From JAGVPT01 sp049578505 (lineage in GTDB: Bacteria > Bacteroidota > Ignavibacteria > UBA10030 > UBA8401): a stretch of 64,000 nt of DNA. The stretch lies in the NCBI GenBank assembly GCA_049578505.1, contig JBAUMC010000049.1:1-64000 (forward strand), written 5' to 3'. Positions within the stretch are counted from its first letter, which is position 1, and each line of letters opens with the position of its first letter. A program made the position numbers and the translations under genes. A model generated the notes under the pieces. It saw only the letters and a list, made by a program, of their open reading frames with translations. It was not told the DNA's origin and searched no databases. Of this stretch, positions 9,896-17,619 are shown in pieces.

Positions 9896-9924
9896 AAAAA
9901 CCCAGCACAGAGCGGCTGGGTTTT
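9896..9924 (-). terminator. Intrinsic terminator upstream of Omp85 gene
   Basis: Stem AAAACCCAGC/GCTGGGTTTT (9897-9906 with 9915-9924) and an 8-base loop, followed in minus-strand direction by a run of Ts. It could end the transcript of the DUF2795 gene (stop at 10013), but it also lies between a promoter-like site (9942-9970) and the Omp85 start codon, so it may act as an attenuator. Confidence 0.75.
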
Positions 9925-9941
9925 CTCCATCGGCTTATGAT

Positions 9942-9970
9942 AAAATAATGATTACACAAGAGACAAACAA
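9942..9970 (-). promoter_or_regulatory. Predicted sigma70-type promoter for Omp85 gene
   Basis: On the minus strand: -35 TTGTTT (9965-9970), 17-bp spacer, -10 TATTTT (9942-9947). A transcript would start near 9935 and run at once into the hairpin at 9896-9924 before the start codon at 9875. The match is moderate and in AT-rich DNA, so chance is possible. Confidence 0.4.
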
Positions 9971-10012
9971 TGAGCAGAACGTCTAAAATAGAGTAGCGAA
10001 CGGCGGAGCGGA

Positions 10013-10237
10013 TTAGTATTCACCTTCATCTTCATAGAAGAAATCTTCGTCCGTCGGATAGTCGGGCCAAATCTCTTCCATGCTTTCGTATGGTTCATCA
10101 CTGTCTTCTAATTCCTGCAGATTCTCCAGCACTTCAATGGGTGTCCCTGTACGAACTGCGTAGTCAATAAGCTCTTCCTTCGTCGCGGGCCACGGCGCAT
10201 CTTCGAGATATGATGCCAGTTCCATTGTCCAAATCAT
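10013..10237 (-). CDS. Small DUF2795-like protein
   Basis: Acidic 74-residue protein. The first half (MELASYLEDAPWPATKEELIDYA) matches the pattern of DUF2795 proteins, short helical proteins with a W/YPA-[ST]-KEEL core found across bacteria and of unknown biochemical role. The second half is very acidic and rich in Tyr and Asp (PTDEDFFYEDEGEY). A GGAGAG ribosome site sits 9 bases before ATG 10237; an internal Met at codon 5 is the alternative. Downstream is the terminator at 9896-9924; upstream, 54 bp away, ends the M23 gene, so it may share that gene's promoter. Confidence 0.75.
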   Translation of the reverse strand: MIWTMELASYLEDAPWPATKEELIDYAVRTGTPIEVLENLQELEDSDEPYESMEEIWPDYPTDEDFFYEDEGEY

Positions 10238-10291
10238 AACTACTCACTCTCCAAAATAAATTTTCTTTCACAAAAAATGCCGAAGTTAGAT

Positions 10292-11254
10292 TCATTGCTC
10301 TTTTGTGAGCGCCAGCTGTTCGCGTATTTGCTTATAGTCAACATCGTCGATGAAATATGATACCGGATCCACTTTTTTGCCGTTCAGCCGAACTTCGTAG
10401 TGCAAATGCGGCGCTGTCGAAAGACCGCTGTTCCCCGAGTACGCGATAAGATCGCCGCGCCGAACCTTTTGTCCTACCCGAGCGGCAGGTCTAAGCAAAT
10501 GGGCATACCAGGTTTTGTACCCAAACCCGTGGTTCACTTCAACGGCTATTCCGTATCCACCGCCGGTGCCGCCCGCCGACTCGATAACGCCGTCCCCTGC
10601 TGCATAGATGGGAGTCCCCACATCGTTGGCGATATCGACACCTTCATGCATTCGAACAATTCCCAGAATAGGGTGAAGTCGCATTCCGAAATCATGAATA
10701 TTGTACGCACCGGACATCGGTTTAATGGCAGGAATATGGGCGAAGAGTTCTTTATTGTATTTTGACTTGTTGTAAATATCCTGGTAGCTCTGCTGTTGAA
10801 AGACCACCTCTTTATCCAACTTGTCAAGCAATTGATCGGCAGAACTCATGAGATCGCTCGCATCTTTCGAAACAAGTCCGAGATTTGTTTCTCGCTTCGT
10901 GCCTCCTGTCCCGATCAACCTCGTGTCTTGATCAATGTGAGGCAGGTTGACTGCCAGACGGAGCTGATTCTCTCTATCCGACAGCCTGTCCATAGTCTGC
11001 GATAAATCAGACAACCTTGTCGAGAGAGTTTTGACTTCTTCTTTCAACAACGTATTTTCAGTCGATAAAAAGTTTACCCGGTCGAAATCGATTCCCAGCA
11101 CATCTCCGAGGTAATGATTCGCTATAACGATCGCGCCCAGCGCGGCGATAGCGAAGACGATGACCAGAACGGAGAATTTTGTCTTAAAACCTCTTGCTTC
11201 GACAAACGATACGTTTTCTTCCGAGTAAAAAAATAGTTTTCGGCTTTTTTTCAT
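10292..11254 (-). CDS. M23 family peptidoglycan endopeptidase, membrane anchored
   Basis: Inner-membrane anchored cell-wall hydrolase or hydrolase activator, 320 residues. There is one transmembrane helix (about 27-47, FSVLVIVFAIAALGAIVIA), a coiled coil (about 60-100, ENTLLKEEVKTLSTRLSDL), and an M23/LytM domain from about 185 to 300. All zinc and catalytic residues are present: HEGVD (His203, Asp207), YAH (His252) and HLH (283-285), so unlike EnvC or NlpD it should be an active enzyme. It is expected to cut peptide cross-links in the periplasm during growth or division. A near-perfect promoter precedes it (11304-11332). Confidence 0.92.
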   Translation of the reverse strand: MKKSRKLFFYSEENVSFVEARGFKTKFSVLVIVFAIAALGAIVIANHYLGDVLGIDFDRVNFLSTENTLLKEEVKTLSTRLSDLSQTMDRLSDRENQLRLAVNLPHIDQDTRLIGTGGTKRETNLGLVSKDASDLMSSADQLLDKLDKEVVFQQQSYQDIYNKSKYNKELFAHIPAIKPMSGAYNIHDFGMRLHPILGIVRMHEGVDIANDVGTPIYAAGDGVIESAGGTGGGYGIAVEVNHGFGYKTWYAHLLRPAARVGQKVRRGDLIAYSGNSGLSTAPHLHYEVRLNGKKVDPVSYFIDDVDYKQIREQLALTKEQ

Positions 11255-11303
11255 CCATCCTCGCGATAAGTGAACTTCTCTTCAGTTCGAGCAATCTAGC
11301 CTG

Positions 11304-11332
11304 AAAATATAAAAATTAACATGTTTTGTCAA
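11304..11332 (-). promoter_or_regulatory. Consensus sigma70 promoter of M23 gene
   Basis: Minus strand: -35 TTGACA (11327-11332), exactly 17 bp, -10 TATTTT (11304-11309). The predicted start is near 11297, giving a ~43-base leader before ATG 11254. This classical form argues against a typical Bacteroidetes sigma factor in this organism. Confidence 0.65.
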
Positions 11333-11397
11333 GGTGAAAGGTCACAGACCCCTATTTTCACAAAAACCTGCGTAATTGGACTGCTACGCTCGATTAT

Positions 11398-12408
11398 TTA
11401 CTCGAAATCGTGCTCAAAATAGTCTATTGCACGCTTCGCATTTCTTTTATTTTTTTGAGCAATAACCGTTTCCAATCGTTTGGAAAATTCCTTTGCGGCA
11501 TCGTAGCCATAATGTTTCAAGAGATAATCAAGGGCGATGACTTCTGCAATCACAGTGACGTTTTTGCCGGGGAAAATCGGGAGCTTGATGTGAGGAACTT
11601 CGACATCCAAAATAGAGATAGTGGACAGGTCCAAACCTGTCCGGGTAAAATCTTCGGTCGCCTTCCATTCCATCAATTCAACTACGACCTCCACTCTTTT
11701 CTGGAATCGAATCGCTCTGATTCCGAAAATGCTCTGCACGTCGATAAGACCGATACCCCTGATTTCCATGAAATGTTTCACCAGATCTGTCCCAGCACCG
11801 ATAAGAATGCCTTCCCCTTTTCGGGTAACGTTTACAACATCGTCCGAGACAAGGCGATGGCCTCGTTCTATCAAATCAAGTGCGATTTCACTTTTGCCGA
11901 TGCCGGATCTCCCGATGAATAAAAGGCCTAGTCCATAGACGTCGACAAACGAACCGTGAATCGTCGTTTGTGGGGAGAATTGATCGTCGAGAAAATCGCT
12001 AAGGAAATAGACCGCCTTTGTCGTTTCGAGGGAGGTGCGAAACATGGGAACATTGTGGTCGGCAGCGAGCTGGACAAGCTCCGGGTCGATAGAATTATCG
12101 CTTGTCACAATAATGCAAGGAATGGCAAACTTAAACAGTGTGTTGAAAGACTTGATCCTCTCTTCAAGCGGCATGCTGTTGAGATAGCGAATTTCCGTAT
12201 TGCCGAACACTTGAACGCGGTCGTACGTAAACAGTGCAACGTAACCCGCGAGGGCCAATCCAGGCCGGTGAATGCTTTTATCACGAATCGTGTTGTCGAA
12301 GCCGACCTTCGTTAAGGGCTCGAGCTTCAGCCGGGTTTTGTTGGTTTCGTAAAGGAAGCCGACGGTAATGCTGTGTTTGCGAATCTCTTTAGCGGACTCA
12401 AGTTTCAT
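11398..12408 (-). CDS. hprK: HPr kinase/phosphorylase
   Basis: Bifunctional kinase/phosphorylase that phosphorylates the seryl site of HPr-type proteins. The 336 residues include an N-terminal DRTGG-like domain (about 1-130) and a C-terminal kinase domain with the P-loop GRSGIGKS (166-173), IHGSFVDVYG (catalytic His151), RGHRLVSDD, and the HprK signature EIRGIGLIDVQSIFG. No PTS or HPr gene lies in the window, so whether it serves carbon control or a PTS-like nitrogen relay is open. It is 20 bp downstream of hpf, the same gene pairing as in the proteobacterial rpoN-hpf-ptsN-hprK region, which supports a regulatory role in an incomplete PTS. Confidence 0.94.
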   Translation of the reverse strand: MKLESAKEIRKHSITVGFLYETNKTRLKLEPLTKVGFDNTIRDKSIHRPGLALAGYVALFTYDRVQVFGNTEIRYLNSMPLEERIKSFNTLFKFAIPCIIVTSDNSIDPELVQLAADHNVPMFRTSLETTKAVYFLSDFLDDQFSPQTTIHGSFVDVYGLGLLFIGRSGIGKSEIALDLIERGHRLVSDDVVNVTRKGEGILIGAGTDLVKHFMEIRGIGLIDVQSIFGIRAIRFQKRVEVVVELMEWKATEDFTRTGLDLSTISILDVEVPHIKLPIFPGKNVTVIAEVIALDYLLKHYGYDAAKEFSKRLETVIAQKNKRNAKRAIDYFEHDFE

Positions 12409-12428
12409 CGTCAGTGCATCAATAGTTA

Positions 12429-12761
12429 TTAATCTTTTGCGGAGATTTTTCGAACTTTACTTTTTGCCTTTTCATGGAGCTTGCTCTTGTACTTTACGAG
12501 CTGGCGTTCAAGTTTTGCCACGGCGGTATCGACTGATTTTTGGTAATCATCGGACTTTTGGACGGCCTTTAACAACGTTCCGTAGACCTTGAGATGGATT
12601 TCAGCAACCTTAAGGCTGTTCCGGGTACGCTCAAAACTAAGAATAATGTCAGATTTAACGATGCCGTCGTAATACCGTTCCAATTTTTTGACAGCATCGA
12701 GGGCATAATCACGCAGACTCTCGTGCGGCTTAAAATGCCGCGCTGTAAACTTGATGTCCAT
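12429..12761 (-). CDS. hpf: Ribosome hibernation promoting factor, short form
   Basis: Binds the 30S decoding region and promotes 100S dimers or inactive ribosomes in stationary phase. The 110 residues are one HPF/YfiA domain (MDIKFTARHFKPHESLRDYA), with a basic C-terminal tail (KLHEKAKSKVRKISAKD) and no long-form dimerisation domain. I chose ATG 12761 because a strong GGAGGGAGG ribosome site ends 5 bases before it; the frame could be opened at a TTG at 12776, but that would lie within this site. Upstream of hprK in the same operon. Confidence 0.9.
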   Translation of the reverse strand: MDIKFTARHFKPHESLRDYALDAVKKLERYYDGIVKSDIILSFERTRNSLKVAEIHLKVYGTLLKAVQKSDDYQKSVDTAVAKLERQLVKYKSKLHEKAKSKVRKISAKD

Positions 12762-12817
12762 GATACCTCCCTCCAATTCTTATCACAGGATTGACGACAG
12801 CTCTTGCCCGGCCGTTC

Positions 12818-13726
12818 CTACGAGGCCTTCGGGTGAGCCTGCCGATAGACTTTCTTCAAACGCTCCGAGGTCAAATGCGTATATATTTGTGTTGTGGAAA
12901 GGCTTTCGTGGCCGAGCAGTTCTTTCACCGCAAATATATCGGCGCCGCGATCCAACATATGCGTCGCAAATGAATGTCGGAGGACATGGGGGCTTTGCTG
13001 CCGAATCTCTGATACTTCCCTAAAATATTTTTTGACGATGGCATTGACAGCGCTCGGATAGAGGCGTTGACCTTTTGCCGTGAGGAAGACCGCCTTCTCC
13101 TCAGCCGCGCCTTTGACGCTCATCAATTGTTTTCTTAACACCAAGTATCGTTCAAGGGCTTCATGCGCTTTCTTTCCAAAAGGGAGAATCCGCTGTTTGT
13201 TCCCTTTGCCCACGACCTTAACCGTTCTCTCATAACCATCGATATCGTCCGTGTCGAGCTGCACAAGTTCTCCCCGCCGCATTCCCGTACTGTACAATAA
13301 TTCAAGAAGGGCCGCGTCGCGGGAACCGAGAGGCCCCGCCGTATCCGGCAGCGCCATCAGCTTTTCAACAGCGGGCTCGTCGAGGAATTGCGGAAGCTTC
13401 TTTTCGGCTTTCGGCGTGACAACATTGCTCATCGGATTGGCTGGCAGGAGTTTTCTGCGAAGAGCGAACTTGAAAAAAGAACGGAGCGTGGAAATTTTCC
13501 TAATGACGCTTTTTTTGGCCATGCCGCTGTCGAGCATAACCCCGAGAAACGACCGCATGATCTCCTGGTCAATCAGTTCAGGATGCTCCAGCATCTCCGG
13601 GAATTTTTCGTGAAGGAAGGCTTGAAACTGCAAAAGGTCTTTTGAATACGAGATGTGAGTATGAGGAGAAAAATTTTTCTCGCGATCAATGTATTCCAGA
13701 AACTGTTCCATCGCGTGAGTGAGCAT
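12818..13726 (-). CDS. Tyrosine recombinase XerC/XerD
   Basis: Site-specific recombinase that resolves chromosome dimers at dif. The 302 residues comprise a SAM-like core-binding domain (1-100) and a catalytic domain. Catalytic residues: Arg150 (TGMRRGEL), Lys174 (VGKGNKQR), His247 and Arg250 (HVLR), His273 (LGHESLSTTQ) and the nucleophile Tyr282 (IYTH). Length and lack of extra domains fit XerC/XerD rather than a phage integrase, and the gene sits within core genes (10 bp after topA). XerC and XerD cannot be told apart without the second paralogue. No dif-like site was recognised in the window. Confidence 0.9.
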   Translation of the reverse strand: MLTHAMEQFLEYIDREKNFSPHTHISYSKDLLQFQAFLHEKFPEMLEHPELIDQEIMRSFLGVMLDSGMAKKSVIRKISTLRSFFKFALRRKLLPANPMSNVVTPKAEKKLPQFLDEPAVEKLMALPDTAGPLGSRDAALLELLYSTGMRRGELVQLDTDDIDGYERTVKVVGKGNKQRILPFGKKAHEALERYLVLRKQLMSVKGAAEEKAVFLTAKGQRLYPSAVNAIVKKYFREVSEIRQQSPHVLRHSFATHMLDRGADIFAVKELLGHESLSTTQIYTHLTSERLKKVYRQAHPKAS

Positions 13727-13736
13727 CGGGTGGCCG

Positions 13737-15989
13737 TCAGACTGCTATAGCTGTTTCTTCACGGACGAATTCTTCCTTGCAATTCGGGCACAATAAGTAC
13801 TCCCCTTTCTTCTTCGAACTTTTCTGGACAAGGTACGGATTCTTGCAGTTCTCACACTCCTGAATCACCGGCTTGTCCCATGAAACGAAATCACATTCCG
13901 GATAACGGGAACAACCGTAAAAATTCCTCTTCCGTTTTGTCTTCCGTTCGATCACATCCCCCTCTTTGCACTTCGGACATTTTATTCCCATCGAGATTGG
14001 TTGCGTATAATTGCACTTCGGGTAGTTCGAGCACCCCAAAAAAGTCCCGAAGGGCCCCCCCTTTACGACGAGGTCACCGCCGCATTGTCTGCACTTCAAA
14101 CCGATGGTATGTTGAAGTTTTTCCACATCTTCATCAAGCGGCTTTCTGTTCTTGCACGCGGGGTATCCGGTGCAGGCTTTGAACTGACCGTAACGGCCCC
14201 ACTTGATAATCATCGGCTTGCCGCACAGCTCGCACAATTCGCCAGTCTCTTCCTGGAGCGATTTCTTAAGCCTCCCGGTTTCCTTCTCGACATGGTGCAG
14301 CGATTCGATGAAAGGATGATAGAAATCTTCCATCACCTGCACGTAGTTGTTCTTTCCAGAAGCGATGGTGTCGAGCTCCTCTTCCATCAGCGCCGTAAAT
14401 TTTACGTTGAGAACTTTGGGAAAACTGTGAACGAGAAGCTTGGTCACCACCATTCCCAATTGGGTGGCAAACAGTTTTCTCTCTTGCTGGTCAACATACT
14501 TCCTGTCGACAATGGTGCTGACAATGGCGGCATAAGTGCTCGGTCGCCCGATGCCAAGCGATTCCAACTCTTTCACCAAGCTGCTCTCGGTGTATCGTGC
14601 AGGGGGTTTGGTGAAATGCTGCTTCGGCAATATATTCCGGAGGCTCGCCTGTTGGCCTGCTTTGAGGTTTGATGGAATTTTGGATGTAGGGTCTTCGTCG
14701 TCTGAAATACCCTTTTCCTCGACCATATCATCATAGACCTGGAGAAAACCGCGGAAGATTGGCACTGAACCCGTTGCCCGGAAGGTGTAATCCCCTCCTT
14801 TAATGTCCACGGAAACTTGCTCAAAGGTGGCAGCAGTCATCTGACACGCGACAAAGCGGTTCCAAATCAACTCGTACAGTGCATAAATATCCTTATCCAA
14901 ATGCTTTTTAATATGCTTTGGAGCCAGCTTTATCGACGTCGGACGGATCGCCTCGTGGGCATCCTGAGATTCTTTCCTTTTTTTGAATTGATGCGGCTCC
15001 TTGGGGAGATATTCGGGGCCGTATGAATCATAAATATATCCCCGAACGGCTGCCACCGCTTCGTCGCTTAAGCGCGTCGAGTCGGTTCGCATATATGTAA
15101 TCAAACCGACAATGCCTTCATCTCCAAGGTCGATCCCTTCGTAGAGTTTTTGTGCAAGCATCATCGTGCGCTTGGCTGAAAACCGGAGCCGGCTCGCCGC
15201 TTCCTGCTGCAGCGTGCTGGTGATGAACGGTGCGGGGGCGATCCGTTTGACCGTTTTCTTTTGGATGTCGGAAATCGAATATGCTTGCTTTTTAATTTCA
15301 GCAGCATACCCCTGTGCCGTTGTCGTGTCTGAGATTTTCGGGTCAGCCCCGTCGACTTTTATTAGCTTGGCATAAAACGAGTCCGATGTCTCCGCCTGGA
15401 ATTCGCCGATAATAGACCAGTACTCTTCGGGAACAAATTTTTTGATATGCTCTTCTCTCTCGCAAATAAGCCTGAGCGCAACGGATTGGACCCGGCCCGC
15501 CGAGAGACCATAAAACACCGTCTTCCAAATAAACGGACTGAGTTTATATCCCACCACGCGGTCCATGGCCCGGCGTGCCCGTTGGGAATTGACGAGGTGC
15601 TGATCGATCTTCTTCGGAGATGCCATCGCCTCTGCAATTCCCGTCGGCGTGATCTCGTGAAAAAGCACACGGAAAATGTTTTTGTTCTTTGCGTCGATTT
15701 CCTGGGCGATGTCGTAAGCGATTGCCTCTCCCTCCCGGTCCGGATCGGTCGCTATAAAAACCTTATCCGCACTTTCCGCAAGCCGCTGAAGCTTCTCGAT
15801 GATTACTTCCTTGCCCGCTATCGTTTCGTACGAAACAGCAAATTTATTCTCGACATCGACACCAAGCTTGCTCTTGGGTAAATTTTTGATGTGGCCGACC
15901 GACGCTTCGACAACGAAATCTTTGCCGAGATATTTATTTATCGTCTTTGCTTTTGACGGCGATTCTACGATGATTAACGATTTACCCAT
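13737..15989 (-). CDS. topA: DNA topoisomerase I
   Basis: Type IA topoisomerase that relaxes negative supercoils. The 750 residues begin with a Toprim domain (Glu9 in IVESPSKAKT; acidic triad TDPDREGE at 81-88). The catalytic Tyr299 lies in GLITYMRTDS. The last ~170 residues carry several Cys4 zinc ribbons (CELCGKP...CTGYPAC; CRQCGG...CSNYPKC; CPKCKEG...CSRYPEC; CENCKNP...CPNCKEE), one or two more than many family members. It lies between smg and the Xer gene; the smg-topA linkage is also seen in gammaproteobacteria. Confidence 0.97.
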   Translation of the reverse strand: MGKSLIIVESPSKAKTINKYLGKDFVVEASVGHIKNLPKSKLGVDVENKFAVSYETIAGKEVIIEKLQRLAESADKVFIATDPDREGEAIAYDIAQEIDAKNKNIFRVLFHEITPTGIAEAMASPKKIDQHLVNSQRARRAMDRVVGYKLSPFIWKTVFYGLSAGRVQSVALRLICEREEHIKKFVPEEYWSIIGEFQAETSDSFYAKLIKVDGADPKISDTTTAQGYAAEIKKQAYSISDIQKKTVKRIAPAPFITSTLQQEAASRLRFSAKRTMMLAQKLYEGIDLGDEGIVGLITYMRTDSTRLSDEAVAAVRGYIYDSYGPEYLPKEPHQFKKRKESQDAHEAIRPTSIKLAPKHIKKHLDKDIYALYELIWNRFVACQMTAATFEQVSVDIKGGDYTFRATGSVPIFRGFLQVYDDMVEEKGISDDEDPTSKIPSNLKAGQQASLRNILPKQHFTKPPARYTESSLVKELESLGIGRPSTYAAIVSTIVDRKYVDQQERKLFATQLGMVVTKLLVHSFPKVLNVKFTALMEEELDTIASGKNNYVQVMEDFYHPFIESLHHVEKETGRLKKSLQEETGELCELCGKPMIIKWGRYGQFKACTGYPACKNRKPLDEDVEKLQHTIGLKCRQCGGDLVVKGGPFGTFLGCSNYPKCNYTQPISMGIKCPKCKEGDVIERKTKRKRNFYGCSRYPECDFVSWDKPVIQECENCKNPYLVQKSSKKKGEYLLCPNCKEEFVREETAIAV

Positions 15990-16011
15990 ACTTCAAACCT
16001 ATTCGCTCCGC

Positions 16012-16470
16012 TCAGTGAATTGTGTCTTTACCGTTGAACATGACCCTGCTTCCGGAGCCCCGTGAATCTTCGCCCTCGAGCAATATCGAAGCAACGATTG
16101 ATTTTGTTTCCTGCATGCCGGCCGCAACATAATCGGCCAGCATTACACGGTCGATAACCGTTTCAATATCTTCTTCCGAAATCAAACCAAGTTCGCGCAA
16201 CTGAATGAGGTAACCGTGCGCTTCCGGAGTTAACACCATCCGTTCAGCATCATGCAGCACACGGTGAGAGTGGGGTGAACTCTTGGAGACATCCTTTATC
16301 AGGTTCTCTCCGTGGCTGATCTTTTCGTAGAGCCAGCTGAATGCGGTGCTGATTTCCGTCGGCGTGTAGCCGTTGTTCGTTAACACGCTTAAATCAATCT
16401 CCGCGATGGGAATATTGTTCCGCAATTCACCCATCAAATAAACGATGATCTCAACTATTTTTTCACGCAT
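16012..16470 (-). CDS. smg: Smg family protein (DUF494)
   Basis: Protein of 152 residues matching the Smg/DUF494 family: N-terminal EIIVYLMGELRNN, a central YTPTEISTAFSWL segment, and the conserved HGYLIQLRELGLISEEDIETVIDR region. The molecular function of Smg is not settled; in other bacteria its gene lies beside topA and dprA. Here it is 22 bp upstream of topA in the same orientation, so the linkage is kept. No membrane segment or signal peptide. Confidence 0.85.
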   Translation of the reverse strand: MREKIVEIIVYLMGELRNNIPIAEIDLSVLTNNGYTPTEISTAFSWLYEKISHGENLIKDVSKSSPHSHRVLHDAERMVLTPEAHGYLIQLRELGLISEEDIETVIDRVMLADYVAAGMQETKSIVASILLEGEDSRGSGSRVMFNGKDTIH

Positions 16471-16539
16471 CGTAGTGGTTCAACCGCCTTCTTTTGTTCC
16501 GATCTTGGTCGAGGCAATGTAACAAAAAATCTCAGAGTG

Positions 16540-16974
16540 TCAAATAGCCAGCCCGCGACGGGCACAGAGAGCTACGTACTTCTCCTGCAGCTCAAACATT
16601 TTTTTCCGTTGTTTTGTTCTTTTGTCGTCATAGCCGAGCGCGTGCAATGTCCCGTGAATGACCAGCCGTGTAAGCTCGTTCTTCAGGCTCACTTCATATA
16701 GACGCGCTTGACGGCGCGCTTGTTTCATGTTGATGTAAATTTCGGCTTCGAGGAAGGGTTGTGTTTCAATCAGAAATGTGATGACATCCGTGTTGTCTCT
16801 ATGCCCCAAATACGCCTTATTGATTTTTTTGATCGCGGTATCATCAACGAACACGCACGATATCTTTCCCTCCGGGGCATGTTCTTCTTTGAAAACAAAG
16901 GAAATAATACCCCAAATCGTCTTCTTTGAGACGCGGTATTCCCGACTGCTATACCAAACGGCGACCTCGACCAT
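16540..16974 (-). CDS. ybeY: Endoribonuclease YbeY, rRNA maturation factor
   Basis: Metal-dependent RNase for 16S rRNA 3' maturation and ribosome quality control. It has 144 residues with the family core HGTLHALGYDD (107-117). The first two metal ligands His107 and His111 are present; the third position, +10 from the first His, is Asp117 rather than the usual His. As I recall, Bacteroidetes-type YbeY shows the same change, so this is probably a lineage trait and not loss of function. Upstream features (FVDDTAIKKINKAYLGHRDNTDVITF) also match. The ATG overlaps the stop of the preceding gene by one base. Confidence 0.92.
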   Translation of the reverse strand: MVEVAVWYSSREYRVSKKTIWGIISFVFKEEHAPEGKISCVFVDDTAIKKINKAYLGHRDNTDVITFLIETQPFLEAEIYINMKQARRQARLYEVSLKNELTRLVIHGTLHALGYDDKRTKQRKKMFELQEKYVALCARRGLAI

Positions 16975-17450
16975 TACCGCTTTCTTCTCGCCCCAGTCTT
17001 TCTCGATTGCTCCGGCAGTACGGATTCCGTAAGTGACAGAGCAATACCCGACAGCATGACCTCGGGGCCAAGCTGGGTGAAATCACCAGAGAGCAAAGAA
17101 CGGTCAACATTTGCGTAGAGCGAACACCCGCCTTCTTTTTCGATGATAAGGCCCGAAACTTTCCCGTCGCGTTGGCCGATAAACGTTACCTCGCCCAGCA
17201 TTTCGCTGACAACGTACCCCGAGCAAAAATGCAATTGAAGATGAGCATTGGGAGTGTAGACGGTAACCAGATTTCCCCTCTCTCTGCCGATCATGATATT
17301 CGAATAGATTTCGACGGCGAGCTTCCGCTTCGTCGTGCCATTCCCTATCTCGAATCGGACATTGTTCCCCCTCGGCTTTCCTTTCACACCGAGGGCCTTA
17401 GCGAGTTTTTTGAAGTCTGACGGGGTGAAAACAAATGTTGTTGGTGTCAT
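16974..17450 (-). CDS. Conserved-looking hypothetical protein upstream of ybeY
   Basis: Soluble protein of 158 residues I do not recognise. The N-terminus (TTFVFTPSDFKKLAKALGVK) suggests a helical start; the middle alternates hydrophobic and polar residues like a beta-rich fold (KLAVEIYSNIMIG, NLVTVYTPNAHLQLHFCSGYVV, SEMLGEVTFIG, GLIIEKEGGCSLYANVDRSLLS); the C-terminus is basic (KTGARRKR). No signal peptide or membrane helix. It shares a one-base stop/start overlap with ybeY, so co-translation with a ribosome-maturation factor is likely. Its leader contains a promoter, a 32-codon frame and a strong terminator (17461-17607), suggesting attenuation. Confidence 0.75.
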   Translation of the reverse strand: MTPTTFVFTPSDFKKLAKALGVKGKPRGNNVRFEIGNGTTKRKLAVEIYSNIMIGRERGNLVTVYTPNAHLQLHFCSGYVVSEMLGEVTFIGQRDGKVSGLIIEKEGGCSLYANVDRSLLSGDFTQLGPEVMLSGIALSLTESVLPEQSRKTGARRKR

Positions 17451-17545
17451 GGAAAATGGAAAAAAGAAAAAACCCCGCTGTGGAATCCTCGGGGTTTACA
17501 ATTGCCTGCTTCTTGCCTCTTGAACGAAAAGCATGGTGCGAGCAT
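17447..17545 (-). CDS. Possible leader-peptide ORF across the terminator
   Basis: A 32-codon frame from ATG 17545 to a TGA that overlaps the start codon of the next gene (ATGA overlap at 17447-17450). It runs through the terminator hairpin and its U-tract, so ribosome progress could decide whether the hairpin forms. No strong ribosome site is visible. It may be accidental; its position between promoter and gene is the only support. Confidence 0.25.
   Translation of the reverse strand: MLAPCFSFKRQEAGNCKPRGFHSGVFSFFHFP
17461..17497 (-). terminator. Strong intrinsic terminator before hypothetical gene
   Basis: Minus strand: stem AAACCCCG/CGGGGTTT (17490-17497 with 17470-17477), 12-base loop, then a long T-rich tract. 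It lies ~120 bp after the MBL gene stop but also downstream of a near-consensus promoter (17579-17607) and only 11 bp before the next start codon. Confidence 0.8.
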
Positions 17546-17578
17546 GCCGAATATATGGTGCGTTACAACTCACGTTCT

Positions 17579-17607
17579 AATATAAAGACGGATGGCCGAA
17601 TAGTCAA
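17579..17607 (-). promoter_or_regulatory. Near-consensus sigma70 promoter
   Basis: Minus strand: -35 TTGACT (17602-17607), 17 bp, -10 TATATT (17579-17584). It starts just after the MBL gene stop codon at 17620. The predicted transcript begins near 17572 and meets the terminator at 17461-17497 after about 75 bases. Confidence 0.6.
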
Positions 17608-17619
17608 GTTCATTTTTCG

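Noticed and set aside
9876..9959. A 28-codon N-terminal extension of the Omp85 protein
   Set aside because: It would place the terminator hairpin inside the gene, and the signal peptide starts at the internal Met.
12818..13726. Tyrosine recombinase as phage integrase of a genomic island
   Set aside because: Length and domains fit XerC/XerD, flanks are core genes, and no attachment repeat or phage gene is near.
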